A DNA stretch of 39,783 nt, taken from the NCBI RefSeq assembly GCF_001440035.1, contig NZ_LJYG01000101.1, forward strand, positions 81,519 through 121,301, in the 5' to 3' direction. Both the position numbers and the translations under genes were made by a program. The notes below the pieces were generated by a model, which had not been told where the DNA came from, did not search any database, and was given only the letters and a program-made list of their open reading frames with translations. The stretch comes from Bradyrhizobium manausense (GTDB lineage Bacteria > Pseudomonadota > Alphaproteobacteria > Rhizobiales > Xanthobacteraceae). This document shows, piece by piece, positions 7,573 to 15,593 of this stretch (within the stretch, counting starts at the first letter, position 1; the number at the start of each line of letters is the position of its first letter).

Positions 7573-8190
7573 TCACTCGCTATTCCGCGCGCGACGCAGC
7601 GCGGCCGTCAGCTTGGCCTTTTGCCCGGCCCACCGCTCATCCTCCGCAGCCGCCCGCGCGTCCACCGCGGCCCGCTCGGCTTCAATGGCCTCAAGCCTGG
7701 CTCCATGCTCCCGCTCGGCGTCTTCGAGCGCAGCCTGCGCTTTTGCGATAGCCCGCTCCTGGCGCTCCCTGACCTTCGCTCGGGCGGCTTCTTCGCGCCG
7801 GCTTCGCGCCTCGCGCCGCCGCTGCTCTTTCTCGTAGTTTGCAGCCGCTTGTCGCGCGGCCTTGCTGCTGACCTGGGACGGTTGTCGCCCGTGCGGCTTC
7901 GATCGGCGCGGCGCGGGCTGCTCATGCGCACGATCCGCAGCCGCTTGCGAGGGTATGCTGGAGTGCTCGGAAAATCGTCCGCTCGATCCGACTGCCCGTC
8001 GGAGGACCACGCCGGGCTTTGCCATGGTCGCCGCAACGACCTCGGGGTCATCGGTCTCCGTGGCCAACCCCTGGTGAAAGAGGTTGCTTCCGGCGCCCCA
8101 GGCCTCGAGCGCGGCCTTCATCGACGGCGCCGCGACCGCGAGATCGTGGAAGCCAAGGGACGTCTGATATGTCTTGAGCTTGCGCGCCAT
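7573..8190 (-). CDS. Coiled-coil protein rich in Arg, Glu and Ala
   Basis: Protein of 205 residues with two parts. Residues 1-65 are a non-repetitive segment (MARKLKTYQTSLGFHDLAVAAP start, VVAATMAKPGVVLRRAVGS end) that looks like a small folded domain. After a Pro/Ser-rich linker, residues about 105-200 are a continuous charged helix with heptad character (EKEQRRREARSRREEAARAK), likely a coiled coil. There is no signal peptide or membrane helix. Similar proteins are sometimes labelled TolA-like because of the helix, but that is not evidence of function. AGAGGGG upstream supports the start. The biological role is unknown. Confidence 0.75.
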   Translation of the reverse strand: MARKLKTYQTSLGFHDLAVAAPSMKAALEAWGAGSNLFHQGLATETDDPEVVAATMAKPGVVLRRAVGSSGRFSEHSSIPSQAAADRAHEQPAPRRSKPHGRQPSQVSSKAARQAAANYEKEQRRREARSRREEAARAKVRERQERAIAKAQAALEDAEREHGARLEAIEAERAAVDARAAAEDERWAGQKAKLTAALRRARNSE

Positions 8191-8231
8191 CCCCTCTGGA
8201 TAGCGCCGATCTTCGCCGTCGGCTATCCCGT

Positions 8232-8405
8232 CTAGCGTCGCCGCCCGGTCAGCACACCGATGACGAGCGCTGCCGCGAGTGACCGGAGGGCTGCGGCCAT
8301 GGTGATCTTCCGTAGCTGATCGGCAAGGTGCGCCGCCGACGCCTGCGAGGACGACCGAAATCGCGATGATTGCGCATTGCTGGTTCCCGATTCGGCTGCG
8401 GACAT
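8232..8405 (-). CDS. 57-residue C-terminally anchored membrane protein
   Basis: A short gene read directly from the minus strand. It starts MSAAESGTSN with an AAAGGCG upstream, continues through a Ser/Arg/Gln-rich segment, then an amphipathic helix containing HLADQLRKIT, a hydrophobic helix (LRSLAAALVIGVLTG) and a final RRR before the stop. The layout, a soluble helix followed by one C-terminal membrane helix capped by G-RRR, resembles DUF883/ElaB-type stress proteins that attach to the inner membrane, but it is shorter than those. It lies 41 bases upstream of the coiled-coil gene on the same strand, so the two may be co-transcribed. Confidence 0.6.
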   Translation of the reverse strand: MSAAESGTSNAQSSRFRSSSQASAAHLADQLRKITMAAALRSLAAALVIGVLTGRRR

Positions 8406-8487
8406 CGCCTTTTGCTGTCTATGTCATCATGCTCTGAGGGGCTGCGCGGGGCGGCCGGGTCCAGCCATTGCGCGGCCGCATGCAGCC

Positions 8488-8513
8488 GGAACATTGCAGC
8501 GAGATCGGACGTT
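8488..8513 (+). promoter_or_regulatory. EcfG-like promoter abutting the DUF6894 gene
   Basis: GGAAC (8488-8492), 17 bases, CGTT (8510-8513): an exact consensus match. It ends only 8 bases before the ATG at 8522, so a transcript from it would be almost leaderless. Confidence 0.45.
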
Positions 8514-8521
8514 CTGGCGAG

Positions 8522-8738
8522 ATGCCACGCTACTATTTCAACATTCACAACGGTCATCCCTTCGAGGATCTGGTCGGCGAGGATTTGCCCGACGAGGCCG
8601 CGGCTTGGAAAAACGCTCCTGCTCAGCCGCGACATCGAAGATGTGCTCGCGCCCGGCGGTGTCTGGAAGCTGGAGGTTCTGAAGCCAGATAGAAGCCCGT
8701 TGTTTCGCATCGAGGTCAAGACGGAACGTCTTAAATGA
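8522..8738 (+). pseudogene. DUF6894 protein gene with a frameshift
   Basis: The first 31 codons from 8522 encode MPRYYFNIHNG...DLPDEAAAWKNA, the typical beginning of DUF6894 proteins, which are small proteins of unknown function found in many copies in Bradyrhizobium. At about 8610-8620 the reading frame breaks: the expected remainder (TLLLSRDIEDVLAPGG, then VWKLEVLKPDR and LFRIEVK) continues in the +1 frame to the stop at 8738. Loss of 5 bases around the ACGC at 8614-8617, or one extra A in the run of five at 8609-8613, would each explain it. If the break is real, the product ends early with a wrong tail; a sequencing error cannot be excluded. It overlaps the end of the convergent SDR gene by 8 bases. 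Confidence 0.7.
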
Positions 8739-9588
8739 AGGGCTTTCCGCCGGTGACGGCCAGTGTCGCTCCCGAGGTGTAGCTCGACAGCGGATCGGCA
8801 AGCATGACGTAGGCTGTCGCGAGTTCGGCCGGCTGCCCTGCACGCTGCATCGGCACTTGCTTGCCAAAATTCTTGACCGTTTCCTCCGGCATGGTCGATG
8901 GGATAAGCGGCGTCCAGATCGGGCCAGGCGCAACCGCATTGACCCGAATGCCCTTCGACGCCAACATTTGGGCGAGCCCGCCGGTAAAATTCTGAATGGC
9001 GCCCTTGGTCGTTGCGTAGGCGAGCAGGCTCGGATTCGGCATGTCGGAGTTGACCGAGGCCGTATTCACGATCGCAGCACCGGGACGCATATGGGGCACG
9101 GCCGCCTTGGTCAAATAGAACATCGCATGGATGTTCACCTCGAACGTGCGCTGCCACTCGTCATCGCTGATATCGCCGATGTCCTTGAACGTGGCCTGAT
9201 GGGCGGCGTTGTTGACCAGGATGTCCAGTCCGCCGAGCTCCTCGACGGCGCGCCGCACGATCGCGCGACAATGGCCGGGGTCGCGGATGTCTCCTGCAAT
9301 CAGGATGGCCTTCCGTCCCTCCCGCTCCACCAGCGCTTTGACTTCCGCGGCATCCTCATCCTCATTCAAATAGGCGATAGCGAGGTCTGCGCCTTCGCGG
9401 GCATACGCAATCGCGACCGCACGACCGATGCCGCTGTCTCCGCCGGTAATGATGGCCTTTTTGCCGGCCAGGCGACCGGCGCCCTTATAACTCTCTTCGC
9501 CGTGGTCGGGCCGCGGGTTCATCGCGCGGGTCGCGCCAGGCATGGACTGATGCTGAGGGGGATATGGCGGCTTCGGATATTCGGTCAT
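8731..9588 (-). CDS. Short-chain dehydrogenase/reductase, YghA-like
   Basis: Classical SDR of 285 residues with an N-terminal extension of about 40 residues rich in Pro (YPKPPYPPQHQ), typical of the YghA / general stress protein 39 branch. The cofactor motif TGGDSGIG is at 48-55, NNAA at 126-129, and the catalytic Ser178, Tyr191 and Lys195 are present. The enzyme should reduce a carbonyl or oxidise an alcohol with NAD(P); its substrate is not known. Length is normal. An EcfG-like promoter 27 bases upstream agrees with the stress role of Bacillus relatives. Confidence 0.9.
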   Translation of the reverse strand: MTEYPKPPYPPQHQSMPGATRAMNPRPDHGEESYKGAGRLAGKKAIITGGDSGIGRAVAIAYAREGADLAIAYLNEDEDAAEVKALVEREGRKAILIAGDIRDPGHCRAIVRRAVEELGGLDILVNNAAHQATFKDIGDISDDEWQRTFEVNIHAMFYLTKAAVPHMRPGAAIVNTASVNSDMPNPSLLAYATTKGAIQNFTGGLAQMLASKGIRVNAVAPGPIWTPLIPSTMPEETVKNFGKQVPMQRAGQPAELATAYVMLADPLSSYTSGATLAVTGGKPFI

Positions 9589-9614
9589 GGAGCGCCTCCG
9601 AGATTCGCTGCGCT

Positions 9615-9639
9615 AACAGAACCCGAGCGAAAGTGTTCC
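9615..9639 (-). promoter_or_regulatory. EcfG-like promoter of the YghA-like SDR
   Basis: Minus-strand GGAAC (9639-9635), 16 bases, TGTT (9618-9615), 26 bases before the start at 9588. One mismatch from consensus. Confidence 0.5.
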
Positions 9640-9662
9640 TAGCTTCCCATCAGGCGGCCGAC

Positions 9663-10136
9663 CTATCGAGAACATTCATCAAGGGTGCGTACGTTCACCC
9701 GAAATTCGCCATGCTCGTCGATGTCGATCGTTGCCAGCGTGATCGGCAGCTTGAATCGCCGCGGCCCGGCGCTTCCTGGGTTCAGATAGGTGATACCATC
9801 CGTGGTCCTGAGGCTTGCCCGATGCGAATGGCCAGAGATCACGGCTTCGACATCCGCGGGGGCGGGCCTGCTCTTCAGCTCGCTGATATCATGCAAGACA
9901 TAGAAGGCTCGCCCGGCGAGATGAACGGTCGTCGTCTCGGGATAGAAGCGGGCCCAATCGCCGACATCGACATTGCCCCGGATCGCAGTGACAGGGGCAA
10001 TCCGGCGTAGCCCTTCCATGACATGCTCGGCACCGATATCGCCGGCGTGAATGATGTGGGCGGTCCCGCGGAAGCATTGTTCCACTTCCGGCCGCAGCAG
10101 ACCGTGGGTGTCTGAGATGATGCCGATCCTGAACAT
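9663..10136 (-). CDS. YfcE/MJ0936-family metallophosphoesterase
   Basis: Protein of 157 residues with every motif of the small calcineurin-like phosphoesterases: SDTHG (Asp9, His11), HAGDIG (Asp33), RGNVD (Asn55), a later HD at 83-84 and GHSH (His103, His105). These enzymes use two metal ions to hydrolyse phosphodiesters; the physiological substrate of this group is unknown. ATG 10136 was chosen because the conserved domain starts at its third residue and GTGAGG lies just upstream. It lies downstream of the SDR on the same strand but reads separately. Confidence 0.9.
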   Translation of the reverse strand: MFRIGIISDTHGLLRPEVEQCFRGTAHIIHAGDIGAEHVMEGLRRIAPVTAIRGNVDVGDWARFYPETTTVHLAGRAFYVLHDISELKSRPAPADVEAVISGHSHRASLRTTDGITYLNPGSAGPRRFKLPITLATIDIDEHGEFRVNVRTLDECSR

Positions 10137-10178
10137 TGCCTCACATCTCCCCATAACAGCTGCCTTGACCCGCGTTTA

Positions 10179-10203
10179 GGAACGACAATGCCGCGCTCGA
10201 ATT
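10179..10203 (+). promoter_or_regulatory. Weak EcfG-like site before a small membrane protein
   Basis: GGAAC (10179-10183), 16 bases, AATT (10200-10203), 27 bases before the ATG at 10231. Exact -35 and weak -10. Confidence 0.25.
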
Positions 10204-10230
10204 GCCCGCCTATCTAACGGGAGCACAGAC

Positions 10231-10440
10231 ATGGGCAACACCGGCGTAGGAATGCTTCTTGGAGACCTCTCTGTCAAAACGGTTTGGTTGCTGTGTCTTG
10301 GCGTTTTGGTCCTCGGCGGAGCGATCTGGTACGGCGTCTGGCGGTCAGGGCATCTGCGCCGCAGCGAGCGCGCCCAGCTCGATCGGAACACCGAAGCAGC
10401 GCAACGCCGGGACGATCCGCAGAAGCCGGTCACACGATAG
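10231..10440 (+). CDS. Small single-pass membrane protein
   Basis: Protein of 69 residues with one hydrophobic helix at about 16-36 (VKTVWLLCLGVLVLGGAIWYG) followed by a charged, Arg/Gln/Asp-rich cytoplasmic-type tail. A GGGAG lies 10 bases before the ATG. No family is recognised. It stands ahead of the oxidase cluster with a second tiny membrane protein between, but nothing shows a link to the oxidase beyond position. Confidence 0.55.
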   Translation: MGNTGVGMLLGDLSVKTVWLLCLGVLVLGGAIWYGVWRSGHLRRSERAQLDRNTEAAQRRDDPQKPVTR

Positions 10441-10469
10441 CTCACGCAATCCATTGATGGACCCGTCAT

Positions 10470-10592
10470 ATGCTCGAGGATTTGCGCGCAATTCTTCAGC
10501 CTGGGGCGCTGCTTGCCGTGGTCATCATCCTGCTGCTGATGGCCGTCGCCGATGCGGCCATCTTCATCGCGACCAAAGGATGGCCGCTCTAG
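10470..10592 (+). CDS. 40-residue putative membrane peptide
   Basis: Short open frame starting MLEDLRAILQPGALL, with one long hydrophobic segment (VVIILLLMAVADAAIFIA) and ending TKGWPL. The sharply bounded hydrophobic helix and GC-rich third positions favour coding, but there is no clear ribosome site. It could be a small membrane protein made with its 69-residue neighbour. It could also be chance. Confidence 0.4.
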   Translation: MLEDLRAILQPGALLAVVIILLLMAVADAAIFIATKGWPL

Positions 10593-10684
10593 GTCGGACT
10601 CTCGACAATTTACATGAAGTCGTTGACCGCGTTGAAGATGTCGATCCGGCAACGATCGCCCGTCGCGGCCTCGTCATGGCAATA

Positions 10685-10709
10685 GGAACCTTCAAAGGAT
10701 TGATCGGTT
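10685..10709 (+). promoter_or_regulatory. EcfG-like promoter of the oxidase cluster
   Basis: GGAAC (10685-10689), 16 bases, GGTT (10706-10709), 30 bases before the coxB start at 10740. One mismatch from consensus. Confidence 0.5.
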
Positions 10710-10739
10710 CGGCCAGCAGGGGAGCATGGCGAAACATCG

Positions 10740-11750
10740 ATGCCCGTCAGAATACGAACGGCTCTGGTGACACTTGTGACGTTGCCGCTGGCCGCCTGCG
10801 AGGGCAGGCAGTCGGCGCTTGCACCGCAGGGGCTGCAATCCGACCAGATCCTGCGGACCCTCCTGCTGTTTCTGGCGGTGGCGGCAGTGGTGTGGACCGC
10901 CGTTGTAATCGCCCTTGGCATCGGCTTGTTGCGCCGAAAGCGCATGCCCGAACGGCCGCTGGCTCTGCATCAGGACTTCGAGAAAGCCACTGGTCGCGTC
11001 GTGTTCGCCCTGGGGTTCGCGACCCTGGTGATTGTCCTTGGACTTTCGATCGTCAGCTACGCCGGTCAGCGTACCGTCTTTGCCAAGGACGACAACGCCC
11101 TGACGCTCAAGATCATTGGCCACCAATGGTGGTGGGAGGTCCGCTATGAGGATGACAGCCCGGATCGGAGCTTCGTGACTGCGAACGAGATCCGGATTCC
11201 GACCGGCAAAGCCGTCAAGGTCGAACTGGAGTCCGCCGACGTCATTCACAGCTTTTGGGTGCCGAGCCTGACCGGGAAGATGGACCTCATTACCGGACAG
11301 AAGAACGAGCTTCAATTCACAGCCAGGAACGCCGGCGTTTATCGCGGACAATGCGCCGAATTTTGCGGATTACAGCATGCCCATATGGCCGTTGCCGTGC
11401 TCGCGTTGTCGCCGGACGAATTCGGCCGCTGGCGCGATCATGAAAATCAGAGCGCGAGCAGCCCGACCGACGTGCTGGGCAAGCAAGGCGAGCAGCTTTT
11501 CCGCGCCAGAGGTTGTGCCCTTTGTCACAATATCCGCGGCACGCTGGCCGGTGGGCAATTGGGCCCCGATCTGACCCATGTGGGCAGCCGAACCACGGTC
11601 GCGGCCGGAACGCTGCCGCTCACGCCTGCCACGCTCGGCGCCTGGATCGCCGATCCCCAGCATATCAAGCCCGGCAATTACATGCCGAGGATGCCGCTGC
11701 AGTCCGGCGAGCTGATCGCGATCCTTCACTATCTGGAGCAACTCAAGTGA
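10740..11750 (+). CDS. coxB: Cytochrome c oxidase subunit II with fused cytochrome c (caa3 type)
   Basis: Protein of 336 residues. A lipoprotein-type signal ends LAAC at Cys20, two membrane helices follow (about 40-62 and 86-107), then a periplasmic cupredoxin domain with the CuA ligands His170, Cys205, Glu207, Cys209, His213 and Met216. The C-terminal domain (about 245-336) is a class I cytochrome c with heme motif C259-ALCH and a likely Met ligand in NYMPRMPL. Subunit II takes electrons from soluble cytochrome c and passes them through CuA to subunit I. The fused heme domain defines caa3 oxidases. The coxA start overlaps its stop. Confidence 0.95.
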   Translation: MPVRIRTALVTLVTLPLAACEGRQSALAPQGLQSDQILRTLLLFLAVAAVVWTAVVIALGIGLLRRKRMPERPLALHQDFEKATGRVVFALGFATLVIVLGLSIVSYAGQRTVFAKDDNALTLKIIGHQWWWEVRYEDDSPDRSFVTANEIRIPTGKAVKVELESADVIHSFWVPSLTGKMDLITGQKNELQFTARNAGVYRGQCAEFCGLQHAHMAVAVLALSPDEFGRWRDHENQSASSPTDVLGKQGEQLFRARGCALCHNIRGTLAGGQLGPDLTHVGSRTTVAAGTLPLTPATLGAWIADPQHIKPGNYMPRMPLQSGELIAILHYLEQLK

Positions 11751-13660
11751 CCGTGTTGGCCGACGAACGCGAATTGCGAGACGACGCGCTCAATGGCCTC
11801 GAGCTCGCCACTCGCCTCGAGAGACTGTGGCGTACCCCGTCAGGGCTGCTCGGCGCACTGATGTCCGTCGACCACAAGGTCATCGGGCGCCGATACATCG
11901 TTACCGCATTCGCGTTCCTGCTTCTCGGCGGCGCGCTCGCGATCCTGATGCGGATTCAGCTCGCAGGACCAGAACAGACGTTTCTGTCGCCGGACAAGTA
12001 CAATCAGATCTTCACGATGCATGGTTCGACGATGATGTTTCTGTTCGCCGTGCCTGTCATGGAGGCCTTTGCCGTCTACCTCGTTCCCTTGATGGTCGGA
12101 ACGCGAAACATTGCCTTTCCGCGTCTGAATGCCTTCAGCTACTGGATGTTTCTGTTCGGCGGCTGCTTTCTGTGGATTTCCTTTCTGCTCAATGTCGGGC
12201 CTGATGTCGGCTGGTTTGCCTATGTTCCGCTCTCTTCGTTGCAGTACACGCCGACCAAGCGCCCGGACGTCTGGGCACAGATGATCACCTTCACCGAGGT
12301 CGCCGCGCTTGCCGTGTCCGTGGAAATCGTCGTGACGGTGTTCAAGCTTCGCGCGCCCGGCATGACACTGGACCGCATTCCGCTGTTCGTGTGGGCGATG
12401 CTGGTGACGAGCTTCCTGGTGATGTTCGCCATGCCTTCGATCATGGTTGCGTCGACATCGCTGATCCTCGACCGGCTCGTCAACACGCGCTTCTACGATC
12501 CATCGTCGGGTGGGCATCCCCTGCTCTGGCAGCATCTGTTCTGGTTCTTCGGGCATCCCGAGGTCTACATCATCTTCATTCCGGGAACGGGAATGGTGTC
12601 GATGATTCTCGGAACATTCGCCCGCCGTCCCGTGATCGGCTATCCCGTGGTCATTCTTTCGCTCATCGCGACCGGGTTCCTGTCGTTCGGTCTCTGGGTC
12701 CACCACATGTTCGTCACCGGTCTGCCTCAGCTCGGTGCAGGTCTGTTCACGGCGTCCAGCATGCTGATCGCGGTGCCGAGCGGCTTGCAGATCTTCTGCT
12801 GGTTGGCGACGCTCTGGGATGGGCGCCCCGTCTACAGGACGCCGCTGCTGTTCGTGATCGGATTTATCGTGGTCTTCGTGCTTGGCGGCCTGTCCGGCGT
12901 CATGGTGGCCTCCGTTCCAATCGACACCCAGGTCCACGATACCTACTTCGTCGTCGCTCACTTCCACTATGTGCTGATCGGCGGCGCCGTCTTTCCGCTG
13001 ATCGGCGCCGTCTACTACTGGTTTCCCAAGATTACCGGCCGCATGCTCAGTGAGACGCTGGGGCGCTGGAATTTCTGGCTCGCCCTCATCGGCTTCAACG
13101 TCGCATTCTTCCCCATGCACATCCTCGGCCTGATCGGGATGCCGCGCAGGGTCTACACCTATACGGCCGACATGGATTGGGCGCACCTGAACCTTGTGTC
13201 CAGCGGCGGCGCGGTTGTCTTCGCGATCAGCTTCGCGATTTTGCTCGCCAACGTGATTTACAGCCTTCGCCGCGGCGCACTTGCGGGCGACAACCCCTGG
13301 GACGCCTCGACGCTGGAGTGGGCGACCTCGTCACCGCCTCCACCGCAAAACTTCGATCGCATTCCCGTGGTCAAACATCGCGATCCCCTGTGGTTCGATA
13401 ACGAAAGCCTGCCCGTCGTCGCGGGTCTCAGCATCGAGCGGCGGGAAGTGCTGTTGACGTCCCTCGCGGAAGCCGAGCCGCAGACTCGCGAGGCTTCCCC
13501 CGAGCCCAGCGTCTGGCCGCTGATTACGGCGATCGCGACGACGATATTCTTCGTCGGGTCGATCTTCACACCCTGGGCCGTGCTCTGGGGCACACCGCCG
13601 ATGGCGGTTGCGTTGATCGGCTGGTTCTGGCCATCCGGCAGCAGGGAGGACGAGGAGTGA
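11747..13660 (+). CDS. coxA: Cytochrome c oxidase subunit I (caa3 type)
   Basis: Protein of 637 residues, the heme-copper catalytic subunit that reduces oxygen and pumps protons. The heme a ligand is in MHGSTMMF. FFGHPEVYI carries a CuB His, the cross-linked Tyr and the D-channel Glu of type A1 enzymes. WVHHMF supplies the other CuB His pair and HFHYV the heme ligands. About twelve helices are followed by a C-terminal extension with two extra hydrophobic segments (IWPLITAIATTIFF-like and AVLWGTPPMAVALIGWFW), which makes it longer than a standard subunit I. GTG at 11747 overlaps the coxB stop, and a ribosome site would lie inside coxB. Confidence 0.95.
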   Translation: MTVLADERELRDDALNGLELATRLERLWRTPSGLLGALMSVDHKVIGRRYIVTAFAFLLLGGALAILMRIQLAGPEQTFLSPDKYNQIFTMHGSTMMFLFAVPVMEAFAVYLVPLMVGTRNIAFPRLNAFSYWMFLFGGCFLWISFLLNVGPDVGWFAYVPLSSLQYTPTKRPDVWAQMITFTEVAALAVSVEIVVTVFKLRAPGMTLDRIPLFVWAMLVTSFLVMFAMPSIMVASTSLILDRLVNTRFYDPSSGGHPLLWQHLFWFFGHPEVYIIFIPGTGMVSMILGTFARRPVIGYPVVILSLIATGFLSFGLWVHHMFVTGLPQLGAGLFTASSMLIAVPSGLQIFCWLATLWDGRPVYRTPLLFVIGFIVVFVLGGLSGVMVASVPIDTQVHDTYFVVAHFHYVLIGGAVFPLIGAVYYWFPKITGRMLSETLGRWNFWLALIGFNVAFFPMHILGLIGMPRRVYTYTADMDWAHLNLVSSGGAVVFAISFAILLANVIYSLRRGALAGDNPWDASTLEWATSSPPPPQNFDRIPVVKHRDPLWFDNESLPVVAGLSIERREVLLTSLAEAEPQTREASPEPSVWPLITAIATTIFFVGSIFTPWAVLWGTPPMAVALIGWFWPSGSREDEE

Positions 13661-14256
13661 GACAGACCATCGTCCGCAATGTCGGCGCGCTTCCGACCTA
13701 CGGCTACGGACCCCGAAGCGGCCCCTGGTGGGGCGCCATGGGTTTCATGGCACTGGAAGGCATGGGATTCGCGATTGCGATCGGCGCCTATCTTTATCTC
13801 TATGCGGTGAATTCGGACTGGCCGATCGGCGCCGCCCCGCCAGATCTCTGGCCCGGGACCGTCGAGGTCGCGATTTATCTGCTGAGCATTATCCCGAATG
13901 AGATGACCAATCGCGCGGCGAAGCGGCAGGATCTTGCGAAGGTGCGTACCGGATTGATCGTGATGTCGCTGATCGGGATCGTGCTGCTGGTTTTCCGCGG
14001 CATCGAATTCGCTCACCTCAACACGCGCTGGGACAACTCTGCTTATGGGTCGGTCGTCTGGCTGATCCTCGGACTGCACACGACGCATCTCGCCACGGAT
14101 CTCGGCGACACGGTGGTGCTGACAGTGTTGATGTTCACGGCCCATGCAAAGCCGCGACGGTTCAGCGACGTCACCGATAACGCATTCTACTGGAATTTCG
14201 TCGTGCTGGCCTGGTTGCCGCTCTATGTGCTGCTCGACTGGGTGCCTCGCCTATGA
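13657..14256 (+). CDS. coxC: Cytochrome c oxidase subunit III
   Basis: Membrane protein of 199 residues with about five helices, a short subunit III as found in caa3 operons. Recognisable parts are WWGAMGFMALEGMGF near the start, FRGIEFAHLNTRWD in the middle and the HTTHLATDLGDT motif. It stabilises subunit I and proton pumping. GTG at 13657 overlaps the coxA stop, and its own stop overlaps the next start, so the block is one translationally coupled operon. Confidence 0.9.
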   Translation: MRQTIVRNVGALPTYGYGPRSGPWWGAMGFMALEGMGFAIAIGAYLYLYAVNSDWPIGAAPPDLWPGTVEVAIYLLSIIPNEMTNRAAKRQDLAKVRTGLIVMSLIGIVLLVFRGIEFAHLNTRWDNSAYGSVVWLILGLHTTHLATDLGDTVVLTVLMFTAHAKPRRFSDVTDNAFYWNFVVLAWLPLYVLLDWVPRL

Positions 14257-14606
14257 CCGTCAACGACGCACATCCGAGGCTGCTCTATTGGGCCGGTGTC
14301 GCTCTGGGGCCGCTCGCCTGGGGCATCAATTTGCAGGGCGTCTACGCGCTCGCTCATTTCTCGTGCGAGACGACACGGCTGACCGGGACCATCATGAGCG
14401 CTGTTTTGGCTGTCGTCGCCCTCGCAGGCACCGTGATCTCGGCACGGGCGGTTCGTCGCGGCGCCGGCGCGGAATGGGCCGAGGCGCAAGGAGGCGGTCC
14501 CCGAACGTTCATGGCATGGCTCGGCGTCGGCTCCGGCATCCTGTTTGCGCTCGTCATCGCCAACCAGCTCGCGGCTTCGCTGATGATCAGCCCATGCCTG
14601 CGATGA
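14253..14606 (+). CDS. Small membrane protein of the oxidase operon
   Basis: Protein of 117 residues with three hydrophobic segments (about 10-33, 46-64 and 88-112) and a conserved-looking LGPLAWGINLQ-VYAL start. It lies between coxC and ctaG with overlaps on both sides, a position where many rhizobial caa3 operons carry an uncharacterised membrane gene. It may be a small structural subunit or an assembly factor. No cofactor motif is visible. Confidence 0.75.
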   Translation: MTVNDAHPRLLYWAGVALGPLAWGINLQGVYALAHFSCETTRLTGTIMSAVLAVVALAGTVISARAVRRGAGAEWAEAQGGGPRTFMAWLGVGSGILFALVIANQLAASLMISPCLR

Positions 14607-15514
14607 GGCTGCTAGGATTGCTGCTCGGCCTGCTTGCCGGGCCGGCGATGGCTCATGGCCTTTCGGAGGTCGATCCAGGATCGCTCTGGAGCTTTGATCC
14701 CTGGCTTTTGAGCCCGCTCTATATCGCCGGTATCGGCTTCTACATGGGAACGCAGCGACTCTGGCACCATGCCGGCGGCGGGCGCGGCGTCAGCTTTGCC
14801 CAGGTCGCGGCGTTCTGGACAGGATGGCTGGTCGTAGCGCTCGCCCTCACCTCGCCGCTGCATTGGCTCGGCGAGCGTCTGTTCACGGCCCACATGATCG
14901 AGCACGAACTGCTCATGGTCGTGGGCGCTCCCTTGATGGCGTTTGCCCGGATCAACGGACCGATGATGTGGAGCCTGCCGGCTGCGCTTCGCCCTGCGAT
15001 CGGCCGCGCCTTGAATTGGCCGATCCTGGCACGGCCATGGGCTCTGATCAGCCATCCTGTCAGTGCGACTGCCTTGCATGGCTTGGCCCTCTGGGCCTGG
15101 CACGCGCCTCCACTCTATGCCCTTGCGCTGCAAAACACCGGAGTCCACCGCTTCCAGCACATCAGCTTCTTTGCAACGGCGCTGCTGTTCTGGTGGGTGC
15201 TGCTGCATGGCCGCGGAAGCGGTCGCAGCGTGCGGCTTCGCGACGGCATTGCGATCGTCTGCCTATTCATCACGGTGCTGCATTCCGGCGTACTCGGCGC
15301 GCTGCTGACGCTGTCGACACGCTTGTGGATTCCAGCTCAAGGCGTCTTCGCGGCTGAATTCGGCCTGACGCCGCTCGAAGACCAGCAACTTGCGGGCATG
15401 CTGATGTGGGTCCCCATGGGCATCCTTTATACGGGTGCCGCGCTCTTCTTCGCACACCGCTGGCTGACCTCGATGGACCCGCATTCCGGCCTGTCTCCCG
15501 TTCGACCCGGCTGA
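14603..15514 (+). CDS. ctaG: Cytochrome c oxidase assembly protein, caa3 CtaG family
   Basis: Protein of 303 residues with a cleavable-looking leader (MRLLGLLLGLLAGPAMA) and about seven further helices. Motifs such as SPLHWLGERLFTAHMIEHELLM and HAPPLYALALQNTGVHRFQHISFF match the Caa3_CtaG family, whose many His and Met residues fit copper handling for CuB of subunit I. The start at 14603 gives an ATGA overlap with the previous gene; ATG 14594, three codons earlier, is equally possible. It is the last gene of the oxidase operon. Confidence 0.9.
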   Translation: MRLLGLLLGLLAGPAMAHGLSEVDPGSLWSFDPWLLSPLYIAGIGFYMGTQRLWHHAGGGRGVSFAQVAAFWTGWLVVALALTSPLHWLGERLFTAHMIEHELLMVVGAPLMAFARINGPMMWSLPAALRPAIGRALNWPILARPWALISHPVSATALHGLALWAWHAPPLYALALQNTGVHRFQHISFFATALLFWWVLLHGRGSGRSVRLRDGIAIVCLFITVLHSGVLGALLTLSTRLWIPAQGVFAAEFGLTPLEDQQLAGMLMWVPMGILYTGAALFFAHRWLTSMDPHSGLSPVRPG

Positions 15515-15522
15515 GGATCATA

Positions 15523-15547
15523 GGAACCGCGCGTGCAAAGCGACGTT
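15523..15547 (+). promoter_or_regulatory. EcfG-like promoter before the GlcG/HbpS-like gene
   Basis: GGAAC (15523-15527), 16 bases, CGTT (15544-15547): exact consensus, 46 bases before the ATG at 15594. It could also read into xoxF. Confidence 0.6.
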
Positions 15548-15593
15548 CGCTGTTGAGCTTGACAGCTCCCATGACAGTTCTCTTGGAGGATAC

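Noticed and set aside
11840..13186. 448-aa open frame on the minus strand opposite coxA
   Set aside because: It is antisense to a clear subunit I gene, is rich in His, Asp and Arg without any fold, and is a typical GC-rich shadow frame.
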